From: Actinomycetospora lutea
GTDB taxonomy: Bacteria > Actinomycetota > Actinomycetes > Mycobacteriales > Pseudonocardiaceae
Length of the DNA: 64,000 nucleotides
Reading direction: 5' to 3'
Assembly (NCBI RefSeq): GCF_028737205.1
Contig: NZ_JAQZAL010000012.1
Coordinates: 62,001-126,000, forward strand
Below, piece by piece: positions 1 to 8,157 of this stretch. The stretch's first letter is position 1. The number at the start of each line of letters is the position of its first letter. The notes under the pieces were generated by a model. It worked only from the letters and a program-made list of their open reading frames with translations, was not told where the DNA came from and made no database searches. A program made the position numbers and the translations under genes.

Positions 1-58
1 CACCGGCAAGGTCAGCAAGCGCGCCCTGCGCGACGTCCTCGCCGGTGAGCAGGGATGA
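1..58 (+). CDS. 3' end of an AMP-dependent acyl-CoA synthetase (partial)
   Basis: Only the last 18 codons and the TGA are inside the window; the frame starts at base 2. The residues TGKVSKRALRD are the typical C-terminal segment of fatty-acid/acyl-CoA ligases, where the Lys in the TGK motif is the conserved catalytic lysine of the adenylation half-reaction. The stop overlaps the ATG of the next gene (ATGA at 55-58), so the two genes are probably translationally coupled. The substrate cannot be judged from this fragment. Confidence 0.7.
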   Translation, partial: TGKVSKRALRDVLAGEQG

Positions 59-1008
59 GCCGGATGGGCTCCCGTCTCCTCGCCGAGGGCATCGGCTTCA
101 CCGAGGGACCCCTGTGGACCGACGACGGACGCCTGCTGGTGGTGGCCATGTCCCGCGGGCTCGTCGTGGAGATCGATCTCGAGGGTGGGGTCGTCGACGG
201 CACCGAGGTGGGCGGCGGGCCGAACGGGCTCGCGGAGGGGCCCGACGGAATGGTCTGGGTGGCCCAGAACGGGGGGACGATGCGTCCGAGCCGTTCCCCC
301 CGGCCGGCCGGGCCGGGGCTGCAGCGTCTCGGCCAGGGGGAGGTGCACGACGTCCCGGTCCCGGGTGCGCTCGCGCCTAACGATCTCGTCACGGGCCCGG
401 ACGGACGCCTCTGGTTCACCGACCCCGGGCTCGCCGATGACGTCGGCCGGTTGTGCGCCCACGACCCCGTCGACGGGACGACCTCGGTGCTCCTCGACGG
501 TCTCGTCTTCCCGAACGGGTTGGCCTTCGGGCCCGAGGGCGACGTCCTCCACCTCGCCGACACCGCGGGCGGTGTCGTCACCCGGCACCGGTGGACCGGG
601 GAGCGGCTGGTGCCCGACGGACCGCCCGCCGTCCTGCCCGCGGGCGGGCCGGACGGTCTGGCCGTCGACGCCGACGGTCGGCTCCACGCGGCGGCACCCG
701 CCGCCGACGCCGTGTTCGTGTTCGCCCCGGACGGACGGCTCGAGGACGAGATCGACCTCGGTGGTCCGGCCTTCCCCACCAACCTGTGCTTCGCCGGGCC
801 GGGGCTCGACGTGCTGGTCGTGACCGCGGCGCGCGGCGGGCGGGTGCTCGTCGTCGACCGCCCCGCCGCGGCACCGCAGCGGCCGCTGACCCGCGTCGCT
901 CACGGTTGGCGACAGCGCAGCGCCCCCACCGTGTCCAGCGCGGCGGCGAGGTCCGCGATCAGGTCGTCGGGGTCCTCGAGCCCGACCGAGAACCGCAGGT
1001 GCCCGTAG
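55..1008 (+). CDS. SMP-30/gluconolactonase/LRE-like beta-propeller hydrolase
   Basis: Encodes about 317 aa. The family motifs TEGPLW (metal-binding Glu near residue 19), PNDLVTGPDGRLWFTDP (Asn) and GPDGLAVDADGR (Asp) are in the right order for the six-bladed SMP-30 propeller, which hydrolyses lactones or related esters with a divalent metal. The start overlaps the stop of the upstream acyl-CoA ligase. The natural domain end is near residue 282 (VLVVDRP). The remaining 35 or so residues are encoded opposite the 3' end of the convergent PLP enzyme gene and look like read-through, so the original stop may have been lost. Exact substrate unknown. Confidence 0.75.
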   Translation: MSRMGSRLLAEGIGFTEGPLWTDDGRLLVVAMSRGLVVEIDLEGGVVDGTEVGGGPNGLAEGPDGMVWVAQNGGTMRPSRSPRPAGPGLQRLGQGEVHDVPVPGALAPNDLVTGPDGRLWFTDPGLADDVGRLCAHDPVDGTTSVLLDGLVFPNGLAFGPEGDVLHLADTAGGVVTRHRWTGERLVPDGPPAVLPAGGPDGLAVDADGRLHAAAPAADAVFVFAPDGRLEDEIDLGGPAFPTNLCFAGPGLDVLVVTAARGGRVLVVDRPAAAPQRPLTRVAHGWRQRSAPTVSSAAARSAIRSSGSSSPTENRRCP

Positions 1009-2117
1009 CGGCGGAACTCCGCGGGCCAGTACGCGGCCCGCGCTGCCGTGGTGCCGACGTGCACGACGAGGCTCTCGTCGTGTCCCAGCGACACGGCCGA
1101 GGTGATGACGCGCAGGTCGGCGACGAAGCGGTTCTGCAGCGCGGCGTCCCCGTCGAGCGCGAAGGCCATCATCCAGCCCCCGCGCCCGCCGAACTGCCGC
1201 TGCGCGAGCGCGTGCTGCGGGTGGTCGGGCAGCCCCGGGTAGGTCACGTACGCGACGGCGGGGTGATCGGCGAGGAACTCCGCGACCCGCTGCGCCGAGG
1301 AGACGTGCTGGCGCAGGCGCAGCGGCAGGGTGATCGCGCCGCGGGAGATCAGCCAGGCGTTGAACGGCGAGACGACCCCGCCGACGTCGACCATCGCCTC
1401 GGCCCGGATCGCGTCGACGAGCTCGTGCGCGCCCACCACGACCCCGCCCATCGCGTCGCCGTGCCCGTTGATGACCTTGGTCAGGGAGTGCACGACGAGG
1501 TCGGCGCCGTCGGCGAGCGGCCGGTAGAGCGGCGGCGGGGTGAACGTGGAGTCCACCGACAGCAGCGCCCCGCCCGCGTGGGCGATCTCGGCGACGGCGG
1601 CGACGTCGCACACCCGCGTCGTCGGGTTGGCGATCACCTCGGTGTGCACGAGCTTCGTGGTCGGGCGCATCGCCGCGCGCACGGCGTCGGGGTCGCTGGT
1701 GTCGACGAACGTGGCCTGCACGTCGTAGCGCTGCGGGAGGATCTCGGCGAAGAGCCGGTACGACGCCTCGTAGGTGACGTCCGAGACCACCGCGTGGTCG
1801 CCCGTGCGCAGGAACGTGAAGAACACCCCGTGCAGGGCGGCGACACCGGTCGCGAGCACGACGGCGTCCTCGCCCTGCTCGAGCAGCGCGAGCTTCTGCT
1901 GCAGCGCGCGCTGGTTGGCCCCGGTGTTGCGGGTGTAGAGCGGCACGTCGAACCCCGACCAGAACAGCTCCTCGGGGTCGTCCGGCAGCGCGTAGGAGTT
2001 CGCCATGACGATCGGGGTGCGGATCGCGCCGCTGCCCGCGTCGACGGCGTTGCCGGCGTGCACCGCCTGCGTCGCGAACCCGAGCGACGCGGGGCGGTCC
2101 TTGTCGGGACGTGTCAC
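900..2117 (-). CDS. Cys/Met metabolism PLP-dependent enzyme (cystathionine gamma-synthase/lyase family)
   Basis: Fold-type I PLP enzyme of about 405 aa. It starts with FATQAVHAGN, as is typical of the cystathionine/methionine gamma-lyase family, and carries YTRNTGANQRALQQKLALLE (PLP-phosphate Tyr/Arg region), VDSTFTPP (PLP-ring Asp) and SLTKVINGHGD with the Schiff-base Lys. The C-terminal RFSVGLEDPDDLIADL is also diagnostic. It makes or cleaves sulfur amino acids, but gamma-synthase, gamma-lyase and O-acetylhomoserine sulfhydrylase cannot be told apart by eye. I prefer the GTG at 2117; a GTG at 2168 would add 17 unconserved residues. Its position next to sulfur-starvation genes fits a role in sulfur recycling. 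Confidence 0.8.
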   Translation of the reverse strand: MTRPDKDRPASLGFATQAVHAGNAVDAGSGAIRTPIVMANSYALPDDPEELFWSGFDVPLYTRNTGANQRALQQKLALLEQGEDAVVLATGVAALHGVFFTFLRTGDHAVVSDVTYEASYRLFAEILPQRYDVQATFVDTSDPDAVRAAMRPTTKLVHTEVIANPTTRVCDVAAVAEIAHAGGALLSVDSTFTPPPLYRPLADGADLVVHSLTKVINGHGDAMGGVVVGAHELVDAIRAEAMVDVGGVVSPFNAWLISRGAITLPLRLRQHVSSAQRVAEFLADHPAVAYVTYPGLPDHPQHALAQRQFGGRGGWMMAFALDGDAALQNRFVADLRVITSAVSLGHDESLVVHVGTTAARAAYWPAEFRRYGHLRFSVGLEDPDDLIADLAAALDTVGALRCRQP

Positions 2118-2320
2118 GCCCGTGATCGTGTCACTCGAGTCGCCCGCGGCGAGGTGGGCGCACGCCACGGCCCCGCACCGCGCGCACGTAGTCCGTTCGG
2201 TCCACTTCGGGCGGCGGTCCGTGAGTGATCCGAGGCCCTCGGTGACCGTCGCCGCCAGGACCGCGGAATCGAGGTGGTAGGCCCTTGGCCTGCGGTGATG
2301 GTTCCGCTAGGAACGCCTGT

Positions 2321-2404
2321 GTGAGCTGTCGGGGGGTGCTGGTGCGTCGGCGTCGCGTCGACCTGTGCCGCATCTCCGCCGCAGGCTGTCGCCCCGGCCG
2401 CTGA
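2321..2404 (+). CDS. Cysteine-containing leader peptide upstream of the OsmC gene
   Basis: A 27-codon ORF beginning GTG with a TAGGA-like ribosome site 9 bp upstream; an internal GTG at 2336 would give 22 aa. It contains RRRRVDLCRISAAGC, a variant of the RRHVDL...C leader peptides found before sulfur genes in many actinobacteria. Cys codons lie at positions 3, 16 and 23, so translation would be sensitive to Cys-tRNA supply. It ends 86 bp before the OsmC start. The other three leaders in this window keep His where this one has Arg. Function in attenuation is inferred. Confidence 0.7.
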   Translation: MSCRGVLVRRRRVDLCRISAAGCRPGR

Positions 2405-2490
2405 GCCCTCGTCCTCCCCGGTCCGCGACGCGACGAGCGCGGCGGGCCCTCTTTCTCGATCACCGATCCCGCATCCGTCTGGAGCACCCG

Positions 2491-3042
2491 ATGACCGCCA
2501 TCGTCGACAACCACGTCAACACCGAGGCCCTGCTGCAGGCCCGCGACGCCCTGCGCGAGGCCCCCGAGGCCGCCGAGTTCGTGTGGACGGTGACCTCCGA
2601 GTGGAAGCGGGGGACCTACTCGCAGCAGACCATCGAGCACTTCTCGGGTCTCGGCGCGCCCCAGCAGCACAAGCAGGCGTTCGTCGTCGAGGGCGACCAC
2701 CCGGAGATCTTCGCGTCCGAGGACAACGCGCCGACGCCCACCGAGGTCGTCCTCGCCGCGCTCGCCGGCTGCTTGACCGCCGGCGTCGCCGCGGTCGCGC
2801 AGAACCGGGGCATCCAGCTGCACTCGGTCAGGGCGACCGTCGAGGGCAAGCTCAACGTCCTGGGCATCCTCGGTGCCGACCCCGAGGTCCGCAACGGCTT
2901 CAACGAGGTCGACGTGCGCTTCGACATCGACGCGGACGCGAGCCCGGACGACATCGCCGCGCTCGTGGCCCAGTCGCAGAAGCGCTCGGCGGTGTTCGAC
3001 GCCCTGTCCAACCCGACGAACATCAACGTCAGCGTCGGCTGA
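2491..3042 (+). CDS. OsmC family protein
   Basis: About 183 aa. Shows the OsmC/Ohr signature: EVVLAALAGCLTAGVAAVAQNRGI carries the first redox-active Cys on the central helix. A second Cys is not visible at the usual C-terminal site, so a thiol-peroxidase cycle through two cysteines is uncertain. OsmC proteins reduce organic hydroperoxides or handle reactive sulfur/acyl groups. The ATG is preceded by GGAG 7 bp upstream; longer upstream in-frame sequence is Arg-rich and overlaps the leader peptide, so it was not used. The leader peptide suggests induction when cysteine is scarce. Confidence 0.85.
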   Translation: MTAIVDNHVNTEALLQARDALREAPEAAEFVWTVTSEWKRGTYSQQTIEHFSGLGAPQQHKQAFVVEGDHPEIFASEDNAPTPTEVVLAALAGCLTAGVAAVAQNRGIQLHSVRATVEGKLNVLGILGADPEVRNGFNEVDVRFDIDADASPDDIAALVAQSQKRSAVFDALSNPTNINVSVG

Positions 3043-4309
3043 GCGGCTCCTGCGCCCGGCCCGCCGGGCGTGCCGACCGGTCCGCGAGGTGGCCGACCAG
3101 GTGGTCGGCCAGCTCGGCGGTGTCCTGGCCGGCACCGCCGATGTACGTCGAGCGGCGCCGGCGCAGCAGGCTCGACCCGAGCACGTAGACGCCCGGGGCG
3201 CCGGTGACCACGCCGCCGTCGTGCTCCAGGCGCCCCTTGTGGTCGAGCACGGGCAGCGCCAGCCAGGAGTGGTCGGGGCGGTAGCCGGTGGCCCAGAGCA
3301 CGGTCCGGATGCCCTCGCGGTGCAGGTCGATCTCGGTGCGCGGGGCGCTGCCGACGGTGGTGGGGTCGGGGTGGTGGGGGTCACCGAGGTCGTCGGGCCC
3401 CTGCTCCCGCGCCCAGGCGTCGAAGCGCTCGAGGAGCCGGCCCAGCTTGAGGTCGGCGAGCCGCACGGTGTTGGCGAGCCCGCCGGAGAACTGGGCGACG
3501 CCGTCGCGGATGCGCCCGAGCTTGCCGACGACCTCCACGCCGCGCGCCTGCAGCGTGCCCAGATCGATGTCGGCGTGGTCCGGGCTGCCGACGAGCTGGG
3601 GCGACGGGGTGTGCCGCGCGCGGACGATGTCGTCGACCTCGTCGTAGCGCTCGTCGAGGACCCCGGCGCGCTCCATCCACCAGAACGCGTCGCGGCCGCG
3701 GTACGCGCGGGGCATGCGCACGTGCTCGCCGGTCGCGATCGTCACGCGGCGCCCGCTGCGCGCGAGCTCGTCGGCGAGCTGCACGCCGCTGGCCGACGCG
3801 CCGACCACGAGGACGCCGCCCTCGGGCACGTCGGCGGGCGAGCGGTACCGCGCGGTGCTGATCGAGGTGACGTCGTCGGGCACGTCCTCGGCGGCCGCGG
3901 GCAGCGACGCGACGGTGTGGGCGCCGCTCGCGAGGACGACGCTCGCGCAGGTCCAGGTCCCGCGGTCGGTGGTGACCTCGTAGCCCGCGTCGGTGGCGGC
4001 GACGCGCGTGACGGTGGTGCCGGTGTGCACGGGGGCGGCGACCGTCGCGGCGTAACCGTCCAGGTGCGCCACCAGCTCGGGCACCGTCAGGAAGCCGTCG
4101 GGGTCGGCGCCGGCGAGGCCGCCGTCGCCGGGCAGCCCGAGGTGCCAGGTCGGGGTGAGCAGGCGCAGCGAGTCCCAGCGCTCGGTGCGCCAGGAGTTCG
4201 CGACCTCGCCGCGCTCGAGGACGACGTGGTCGATCGACCGCTCCGTGAGCCGGCGGCTCATCGCGAGGCCCGCGTGCCCCGCACCGATGATGACGGTGGT
4301 CGCGTGCAC
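3029..4309 (-). CDS. FAD/NAD(P)H flavin-containing monooxygenase (YUCCA/trimethylamine-monooxygenase-like)
   Basis: About 426 aa. Has the N-terminal FAD Rossmann motif IIGAGHAGLAMSRRL, the NADPH Rossmann motif VVGASASGVQLADELARSG near the middle, and the ATGY motif (LWATGYRPDHSW) typical of class B flavin monooxygenases. Oxidises a soft nucleophile (S or N) or performs an oxygen insertion using NADPH and O2. Converges on osmC with a 14-bp overlap. A GTG at 4309 puts the Rossmann strand at the usual distance; a GTG at 4327 is possible and would abut the palindrome at 4330-4373. In this sulfur-rich context an organosulfur substrate is plausible, but inferred. Confidence 0.8.
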   Translation of the reverse strand: MHATTVIIGAGHAGLAMSRRLTERSIDHVVLERGEVANSWRTERWDSLRLLTPTWHLGLPGDGGLAGADPDGFLTVPELVAHLDGYAATVAAPVHTGTTVTRVAATDAGYEVTTDRGTWTCASVVLASGAHTVASLPAAAEDVPDDVTSISTARYRSPADVPEGGVLVVGASASGVQLADELARSGRRVTIATGEHVRMPRAYRGRDAFWWMERAGVLDERYDEVDDIVRARHTPSPQLVGSPDHADIDLGTLQARGVEVVGKLGRIRDGVAQFSGGLANTVRLADLKLGRLLERFDAWAREQGPDDLGDPHHPDPTTVGSAPRTEIDLHREGIRTVLWATGYRPDHSWLALPVLDHKGRLEHDGGVVTGAPGVYVLGSSLLRRRRSTYIGGAGQDTAELADHLVGHLADRSARPAGRAQEPLSRR

Positions 4310-4329
4310 CAGGCCGAACCTAGCCACTC

Positions 4330-4373
4330 ATGTGAGCGGAATTCGGGGCGATAGCCCCGAATTCCGCTCACAT
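4330..4373. repeat. Palindromic repeat A, copy 1
   Basis: Perfect 20-bp arms (ATGTGAGCGGAATTCGGGGC and its complement) around a GATA loop. Lies 12 bp downstream of the LLM gene stop (minus strand) and just upstream of the flavin monooxygenase start. It can act as a hairpin terminator but lacks a T-tract. Nearly identical to copy 3 near 54.2 kb and related to copy 2 at 8.15 kb. Confidence 0.9.
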
Positions 4374-4385
4374 ACGCCGGTCGGC

Positions 4386-5807
4386 CTACGCCTCGACGCT
4401 GACCGCGGCGACGGTGGTGGGGGAGGGCTGCAGGCCGAGGTGCTCGCGCAGCGTCGTGCCCTCGTACTCGGTGCGGAACGAGCCCTTCTCCTGCAGCAGC
4501 GGCACCACCTGGTCGGCGAACACGTCCATGCCGCCCGGGGTGATGTGCGGGATGAGCACGAAGCCGTCGGAGGCGTCGGACTGCACGAACTCGTCGATCG
4601 TGTCCGCCACCCGCTGCGGGGTGCCGACGAACGTGTGGCGCCCGTTCTTGCGGATCACGACCTCGCGCAGCGACAGGCCCTCGCGCTCGCCGAGCTCGCG
4701 CCACTCGTTCGCGACCGCCACCGGGTCCTTGTACATGCGCACGCTCGCGCGGCCCTTCGAGATGTGCGAGCCCGAGTCGACGTCGTCGGCGGTCTTCGGG
4801 TCGAACGAGGGGACCGGCCCGTCGGGGTCGACGTCGGAGAGGTCGCGGTTCCAGACCTGCTCGGCGAACGCGATCGCCGTCGCCGGCCCGACCTGCTGGT
4901 ACTGCACCTGCCGCGCGTTCTCCGCGGCCTCGGACTCGGTGTCGCCGAGCACGAACGTCGCCGCCGGCAGGATCTTCAGGTCCTCGGGGCGGCGGCCGAA
5001 CTTCGCCAGGCGCGCCTTCACGTCGGCGTAGAACTCCTGGCCGGCCTCCAGCTCGGCGTGCCGGGTGAAGATCGCGTCGGCGCTCGACGCGGCGAACTCG
5101 CGCCCCTCCTCGGAGTCGCCGGCCTGGATGATCACCGGCCGGCCCTGGGGGCTGCGCGGCACCGGGAAGCGCCCGGAGATGTCGAACTGGTCGGAGCGGA
5201 TCGCGAAGCGCCCCGCGTCCGTCGACGGTCCAGCTCCGCTCCGCTCCGTGTCCGACCCGTGGCGCAGGAACCGCCCGGAGGCGGCGTCGGCGACGACCTC
5301 GTCGGCGGGCCACGAGTCCCACAGCGCCTGCGCGGTCGCGAGCATCTCCTGGGCGCGCAGGTAGCGCTTGTCCTTGGGCAGGTAGCCGCCGCGGCGGAAG
5401 TTCTCGCCGGTGAACTCGTCCCAGCTCGTCACCACGTTCCACGCGGCGCGCCCGCCGGAGAGGTGGTCGAGCGTCGCGAGCTTGCGGGCGACGTCGAGCG
5501 GCTCGTTGAACGTGGAGTTCACGGTGCCGGCCAGGCCGATGTGGTCGGTGACGGCGGCCAGGGCCTGCAGGATCGCGACGTTGTCGGGGCGGCCCATGAC
5601 GTCGAGGTCGTAGATGCGCCCGCCCTGCTCGCGCAGGCGCAGCCCCTCGGCGAGGAAGAGGAAGTCGAACTTCGCGCGCTCCGCGGTCTGCGCGAAGTGG
5701 CGGAACGACGCGAACTCGATGTGGCTGCCCGACGCCGGGTCGCTCCAGACCGTCGTGTTGTTGACGCCGGGGAAGTGGGCGGCGAGGTGGATCTGCTTCT
5801 TCGCCAT
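4386..5807 (-). CDS. LLM class FMN-dependent monooxygenase (NtaA/SnaA/DszA-SoxA family)
   Basis: 473 aa, TIM-barrel flavin-dependent monooxygenase that needs reduced FMN from a separate reductase. Family motifs: KFDFLFLAEG near residue 50, LDHLSGGRAAWNVVTS, FRRGGYLPKDKRYLRAQEM, GRPVIIQAGDSEEG. This subfamily includes dibenzothiophene-sulfone and nitrilotriacetate monooxygenases; sulfone or sulfonate cleavage is the likely role here. The start ATG follows a GGAGGCC ribosome site 11 bp after the upstream LLM gene, so the two are co-transcribed. A loop (about residues 185-193) is encoded by the 27-nt repeat C, giving residues TERSGAGPS. Confidence 0.85.
   Translation of the reverse strand: MAKKQIHLAAHFPGVNNTTVWSDPASGSHIEFASFRHFAQTAERAKFDFLFLAEGLRLREQGGRIYDLDVMGRPDNVAILQALAAVTDHIGLAGTVNSTFNEPLDVARKLATLDHLSGGRAAWNVVTSWDEFTGENFRRGGYLPKDKRYLRAQEMLATAQALWDSWPADEVVADAASGRFLRHGSDTERSGAGPSTDAGRFAIRSDQFDISGRFPVPRSPQGRPVIIQAGDSEEGREFAASSADAIFTRHAELEAGQEFYADVKARLAKFGRRPEDLKILPAATFVLGDTESEAAENARQVQYQQVGPATAIAFAEQVWNRDLSDVDPDGPVPSFDPKTADDVDSGSHISKGRASVRMYKDPVAVANEWRELGEREGLSLREVVIRKNGRHTFVGTPQRVADTIDEFVQSDASDGFVLIPHITPGGMDVFADQVVPLLQEKGSFRTEYEGTTLREHLGLQPSPTTVAAVSVEA
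5227..5253 (-). repeat. 27-nt repeat C inside the LLM monooxygenase gene
   Basis: On the coding strand it begins GGACACG and ends AGCGGAGCTGGACC, exactly 27 nt. It is read here as (S)D-T-E-R-S-G-A-G-P. Three other 27-nt copies occur at 10328, 51694 and 60194, all inside coding sequence. It sits in a variable loop, with conserved family sequence resuming at FDISGRFPVPRSPQG. Confidence 0.75.
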
Positions 5808-5818
5808 CGGTGGCCTCC

Positions 5819-6970
5819 TCAGGCGCGCGCGTAGCGGTCGGCGGGACGCGCGAGGCCGAAGTGGCCGCGCAGCGTGTCGGCGTCGTAGGCGGTCCGGAAC
5901 AGGCCCCGGCGCGCCAGCTCGGGGGCGAGCTCGCGGGTGATGCGGGGCAGGTCGTGGGCGGTGACGGCCGGGCGCAGACGGGCGCCGGCGAGCCCGGCGC
6001 CGTGCCAGGACTCCAGGACGTCGGCGACGTCGGCGACCGTGCCGGTGAGGGTGCGGGCGTCGCTGCGCAGCTCGCGGCCGTCGGTCTCGTCGAGGCGGGC
6101 CAGGCGCTCGCGGGCGGCGTCGGCGCTGTCGTCGAGGACGACGAGCAGGTCGCCGAGCACGTGCAGCGGGTCGCCCGTGCGTCCCACCTCGGCCTCCTCC
6201 TCGCGGACCCGGCGCAGGATCGCCTCCGCGTCGCCGGTCGGGCCGTCGCGACCGACCCCGCCGGGCGTGACGAACACCAGGTCGGCGCCGCGCGCGGCGA
6301 GCCGGTAGGCGACGTCGACGTGCGCGAGCGCGCTCACCAGCGGCTGGCCCTGCGGCGGGCGCGGCGTGATCGAGGGTCCGCGGACCGAGAAGTGGTCGCC
6401 GGAGAAGTCGATGTAGTGCAGCTTCTCGCGGTCGACGAACCGGCCGGTCGCGGCGTCGCGGATCTCGGCGTCGTCCTCCCACGAGTCCCAGAGCCGGCGC
6501 TGGACCTCGATGTGGTCGGCGGCCTCGTCGAACAGGCCCTCGCGGGTCTCGTTGCCGTACTCGCGGCGCCCGAACAGCGCGTACTCGTCCTCGCGCGACG
6601 ACACCCGCACGCGCACGCCGGCGCGCCCGGTCGTCACGTAGTCCAGCGTCGCGATCTCGGTCGAGACGTGGAACGGCTCGGTGTGGGTGGTGACGACCGT
6701 CGGCACCAGGCCGATCCGGCTCGTCACGGGCCCGACGCGCAGGGCGACGAGCTGCGCGTCCAGGCGGCCCTGCGCGCGGTCGGCGCGGTCGGAGTCGAGG
6801 GCGAAGGAGTCCTCGAACGTCACGAGGTCGAGCAGGCCCGCCTCGGCCTCGCGGACCTGGTCGACCCAGAAGCCCGCGGTGAACAGCTCGTCGGCGCGCG
6901 CGCCGGGCTCGCGCCACGACGCGGGGTGCCAGCCGGTGCCGTCGAGGGCGACGGCCAGGTGCAGGGACAT
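5819..6970 (-). CDS. LLM class flavin-dependent oxidoreductase
   Basis: 383 aa, bacterial luciferase-like TIM barrel. Recognisable segments are LLDLVTFEDSFAL, TRIGLVPTV-like strand (TSRIGLVPTVVTTHTEPFHVS), EIATLDYVTTGRAGVRV and RRLWDSWEDDAEI. It is more compact than its downstream neighbour and resembles the SsuD/LuxA-type group. Likely an FMNH2-dependent monooxygenase acting on an organosulfur compound, as its operon partner suggests. Lies 13 bp downstream of the GNAT gene and 11 bp upstream of the second LLM gene, giving a three-gene operon. Confidence 0.8.
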   Translation of the reverse strand: MSLHLAVALDGTGWHPASWREPGARADELFTAGFWVDQVREAEAGLLDLVTFEDSFALDSDRADRAQGRLDAQLVALRVGPVTSRIGLVPTVVTTHTEPFHVSTEIATLDYVTTGRAGVRVRVSSREDEYALFGRREYGNETREGLFDEAADHIEVQRRLWDSWEDDAEIRDAATGRFVDREKLHYIDFSGDHFSVRGPSITPRPPQGQPLVSALAHVDVAYRLAARGADLVFVTPGGVGRDGPTGDAEAILRRVREEEAEVGRTGDPLHVLGDLLVVLDDSADAARERLARLDETDGRELRSDARTLTGTVADVADVLESWHGAGLAGARLRPAVTAHDLPRITRELAPELARRGLFRTAYDADTLRGHFGLARPADRYARA

Positions 6971-6983
6971 GGTCCTCCTGTCG

Positions 6984-7694
6984 TCAGGTCCGCGCGGGGA
7001 CGTCGCTCGGGACGCTCAGGGCGGTGAAGTCGGGGCGGGCGCGCAGCCGGAAGCCGAGTGCGGTGTAGAGCCGGATCGCGGTGGTGTTGGTCGCCGCGGC
7101 GTGCAGGAACGGGACCTCGCCGCGGTCGCGGACGACGGCGGCCATCGCCAGGACGAGACGCGTGGCCAGTCCCCGGCCGCGGTGGGCCCCGTCGGTGCAG
7201 ACCGCACTGATCTCGGTGTACCCGGGCGGGTGGAGGCGCTCACCGGCCATGGCGACGAGCGTGCCGTTCTCGACCACGCCGAGGTAGGTGCCCATCGCGA
7301 TGGTGCGCGGGAGGAAGGGGCCGGGCTCGGTGCGGGCGACCAGCTCGCTCATCGCGGGGACGTCGGCGGGGTCGAGGCGCACGAGGTCGGGGTCGTGGCG
7401 GCCCGGGACGGCCTCGCCGACCAGCTGCACGCCGGCCATGGCGCGGAGCACCTCGAGCCCGACGGGCTCCAGGGTGCCGAACGCGGGGACGACGGTGTGG
7501 TTCCCGGGGCCGACCAGCGCGGCGACGTCGTCCCACTCCGCGGCGCCGTGCGGCTCGGCGAGGAACGGGGCCACGTCGGGGTCGTAGCGCACCGCGTCGC
7601 CGAGGCCCTGCGCGAGATATGCGTGGGCGCCGAGCAGGGACGTGCGGACCGGCTCGTCGAGCGGCCCGGCGGGTGCGGGTGCCACCCCACGCAC
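6984..7694 (-). CDS. GNAT family N-acetyltransferase (FR47-like)
   Basis: About 236 aa from the GTG at 7694. The acetyl-CoA site is clear near the C-terminus: ISAVCTDGAHRGRGLATRLV (Q/R-x-x-G-x-G/A motif), followed by HAAATNTTAIRLYTALGF, which is typical of the FR47 subgroup. N-terminal half is a poorly conserved substrate domain. First gene of the minus-strand operon with two LLM monooxygenases, so it may acetylate (and so detoxify or mark) a product of sulfur scavenging; this is inference. Divergent from the cupin gene across a 121-bp intergenic region. Confidence 0.8.
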   Translation of the reverse strand: MRGVAPAPAGPLDEPVRTSLLGAHAYLAQGLGDAVRYDPDVAPFLAEPHGAAEWDDVAALVGPGNHTVVPAFGTLEPVGLEVLRAMAGVQLVGEAVPGRHDPDLVRLDPADVPAMSELVARTEPGPFLPRTIAMGTYLGVVENGTLVAMAGERLHPPGYTEISAVCTDGAHRGRGLATRLVLAMAAVVRDRGEVPFLHAAATNTTAIRLYTALGFRLRARPDFTALSVPSDVPART

Positions 7695-7815
7695 AACCGC
7701 CGGGTCCGGACGACCATTCCGGCGCGGGCCACGCACAGCGCACTCGGCGGTGTCGCCGCCGGGGCATGACCGGTGACCATGGTCGTCCACCACCACGGGA
7801 CGGACGGGGACGACC
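7695..7815. promoter_or_regulatory. Divergent promoter region with three GGACGACCAT motifs
   Basis: The decamer GGACGACCAT occurs at 7708-7717, as its complement at 7779-7788, and again at 7808-7817 where its last two bases are the start of the cupin ATG. Three exact copies in 110 bp between divergently read genes suggest a regulator site controlling the GNAT-LLM-LLM operon and the cupin gene. The direct repeat TGACC-GG-TGACC lies beside the middle copy. No regulator gene is adjacent. Confidence 0.45.
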
Positions 7816-8157
7816 ATGCTGAAGCTCTCGCTCGACGCCTGCGCCCGCCAGCAGCTCAACGCCGCTCGGAGCAGTTCCGCCGGCCGTGCCGCCCACACGG
7901 TGGTGGGCGGGCACGGCAACGTCATGCGCCAGACCGTGATCGCGCTGACCGGCGGTCGCGAGCTCGCCGAGCACGAGAACCCCGGCGAGGCGACGCTGGT
8001 CGTGCTGCACGGTCGGGTGCGCCTCGTGTCGGAGAAGGACGCGTGGGACGGGCGCCGCGGCGACCTGCTCGTCGTGCCCGACGCCCGCCACCGCCTCGAG
8101 GCCGTCGAGGACGCCGTCGTCCTGCTGACCGTCGCCAAGCTCAACGGCCGTACGTGA
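7816..8157 (+). CDS. Small cupin-domain protein
   Basis: 113 aa forming one double-stranded beta-helix domain. Cupin motif 1 is degenerate (RELAEHENPGEATLVVLHGRVRL: one His and one Glu) and motif 2 is GDLLVVPDARHRLEAVEDAVVLLTV with a His. It may still bind a metal through His/Glu/His. The ATG is preceded by GGGGACGA. Similar stand-alone cupins are often annotated LuxR-like; role unknown. Its TGA lies within palindrome A copy 2. Confidence 0.75.
   Translation: MLKLSLDACARQQLNAARSSSAGRAAHTVVGGHGNVMRQTVIALTGGRELAEHENPGEATLVVLHGRVRLVSEKDAWDGRRGDLLVVPDARHRLEAVEDAVVLLTVAKLNGRT

Noticed and set aside
453-2228. Long open frame opposite the PLP enzyme, and similar long frames at 2873-4354, 41941-43824 and 47262-49307
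   Set aside because: Arg/Pro/Gly-rich translations with no domain; they are antisense shadows of clear genes in GC-rich DNA.
7349-7780. A fifth leader peptide (SALCVARAG, RRLCVG) upstream of the GNAT gene
   Set aside because: No HVDL core and no nearby stop; the frame overlaps the GNAT coding region.
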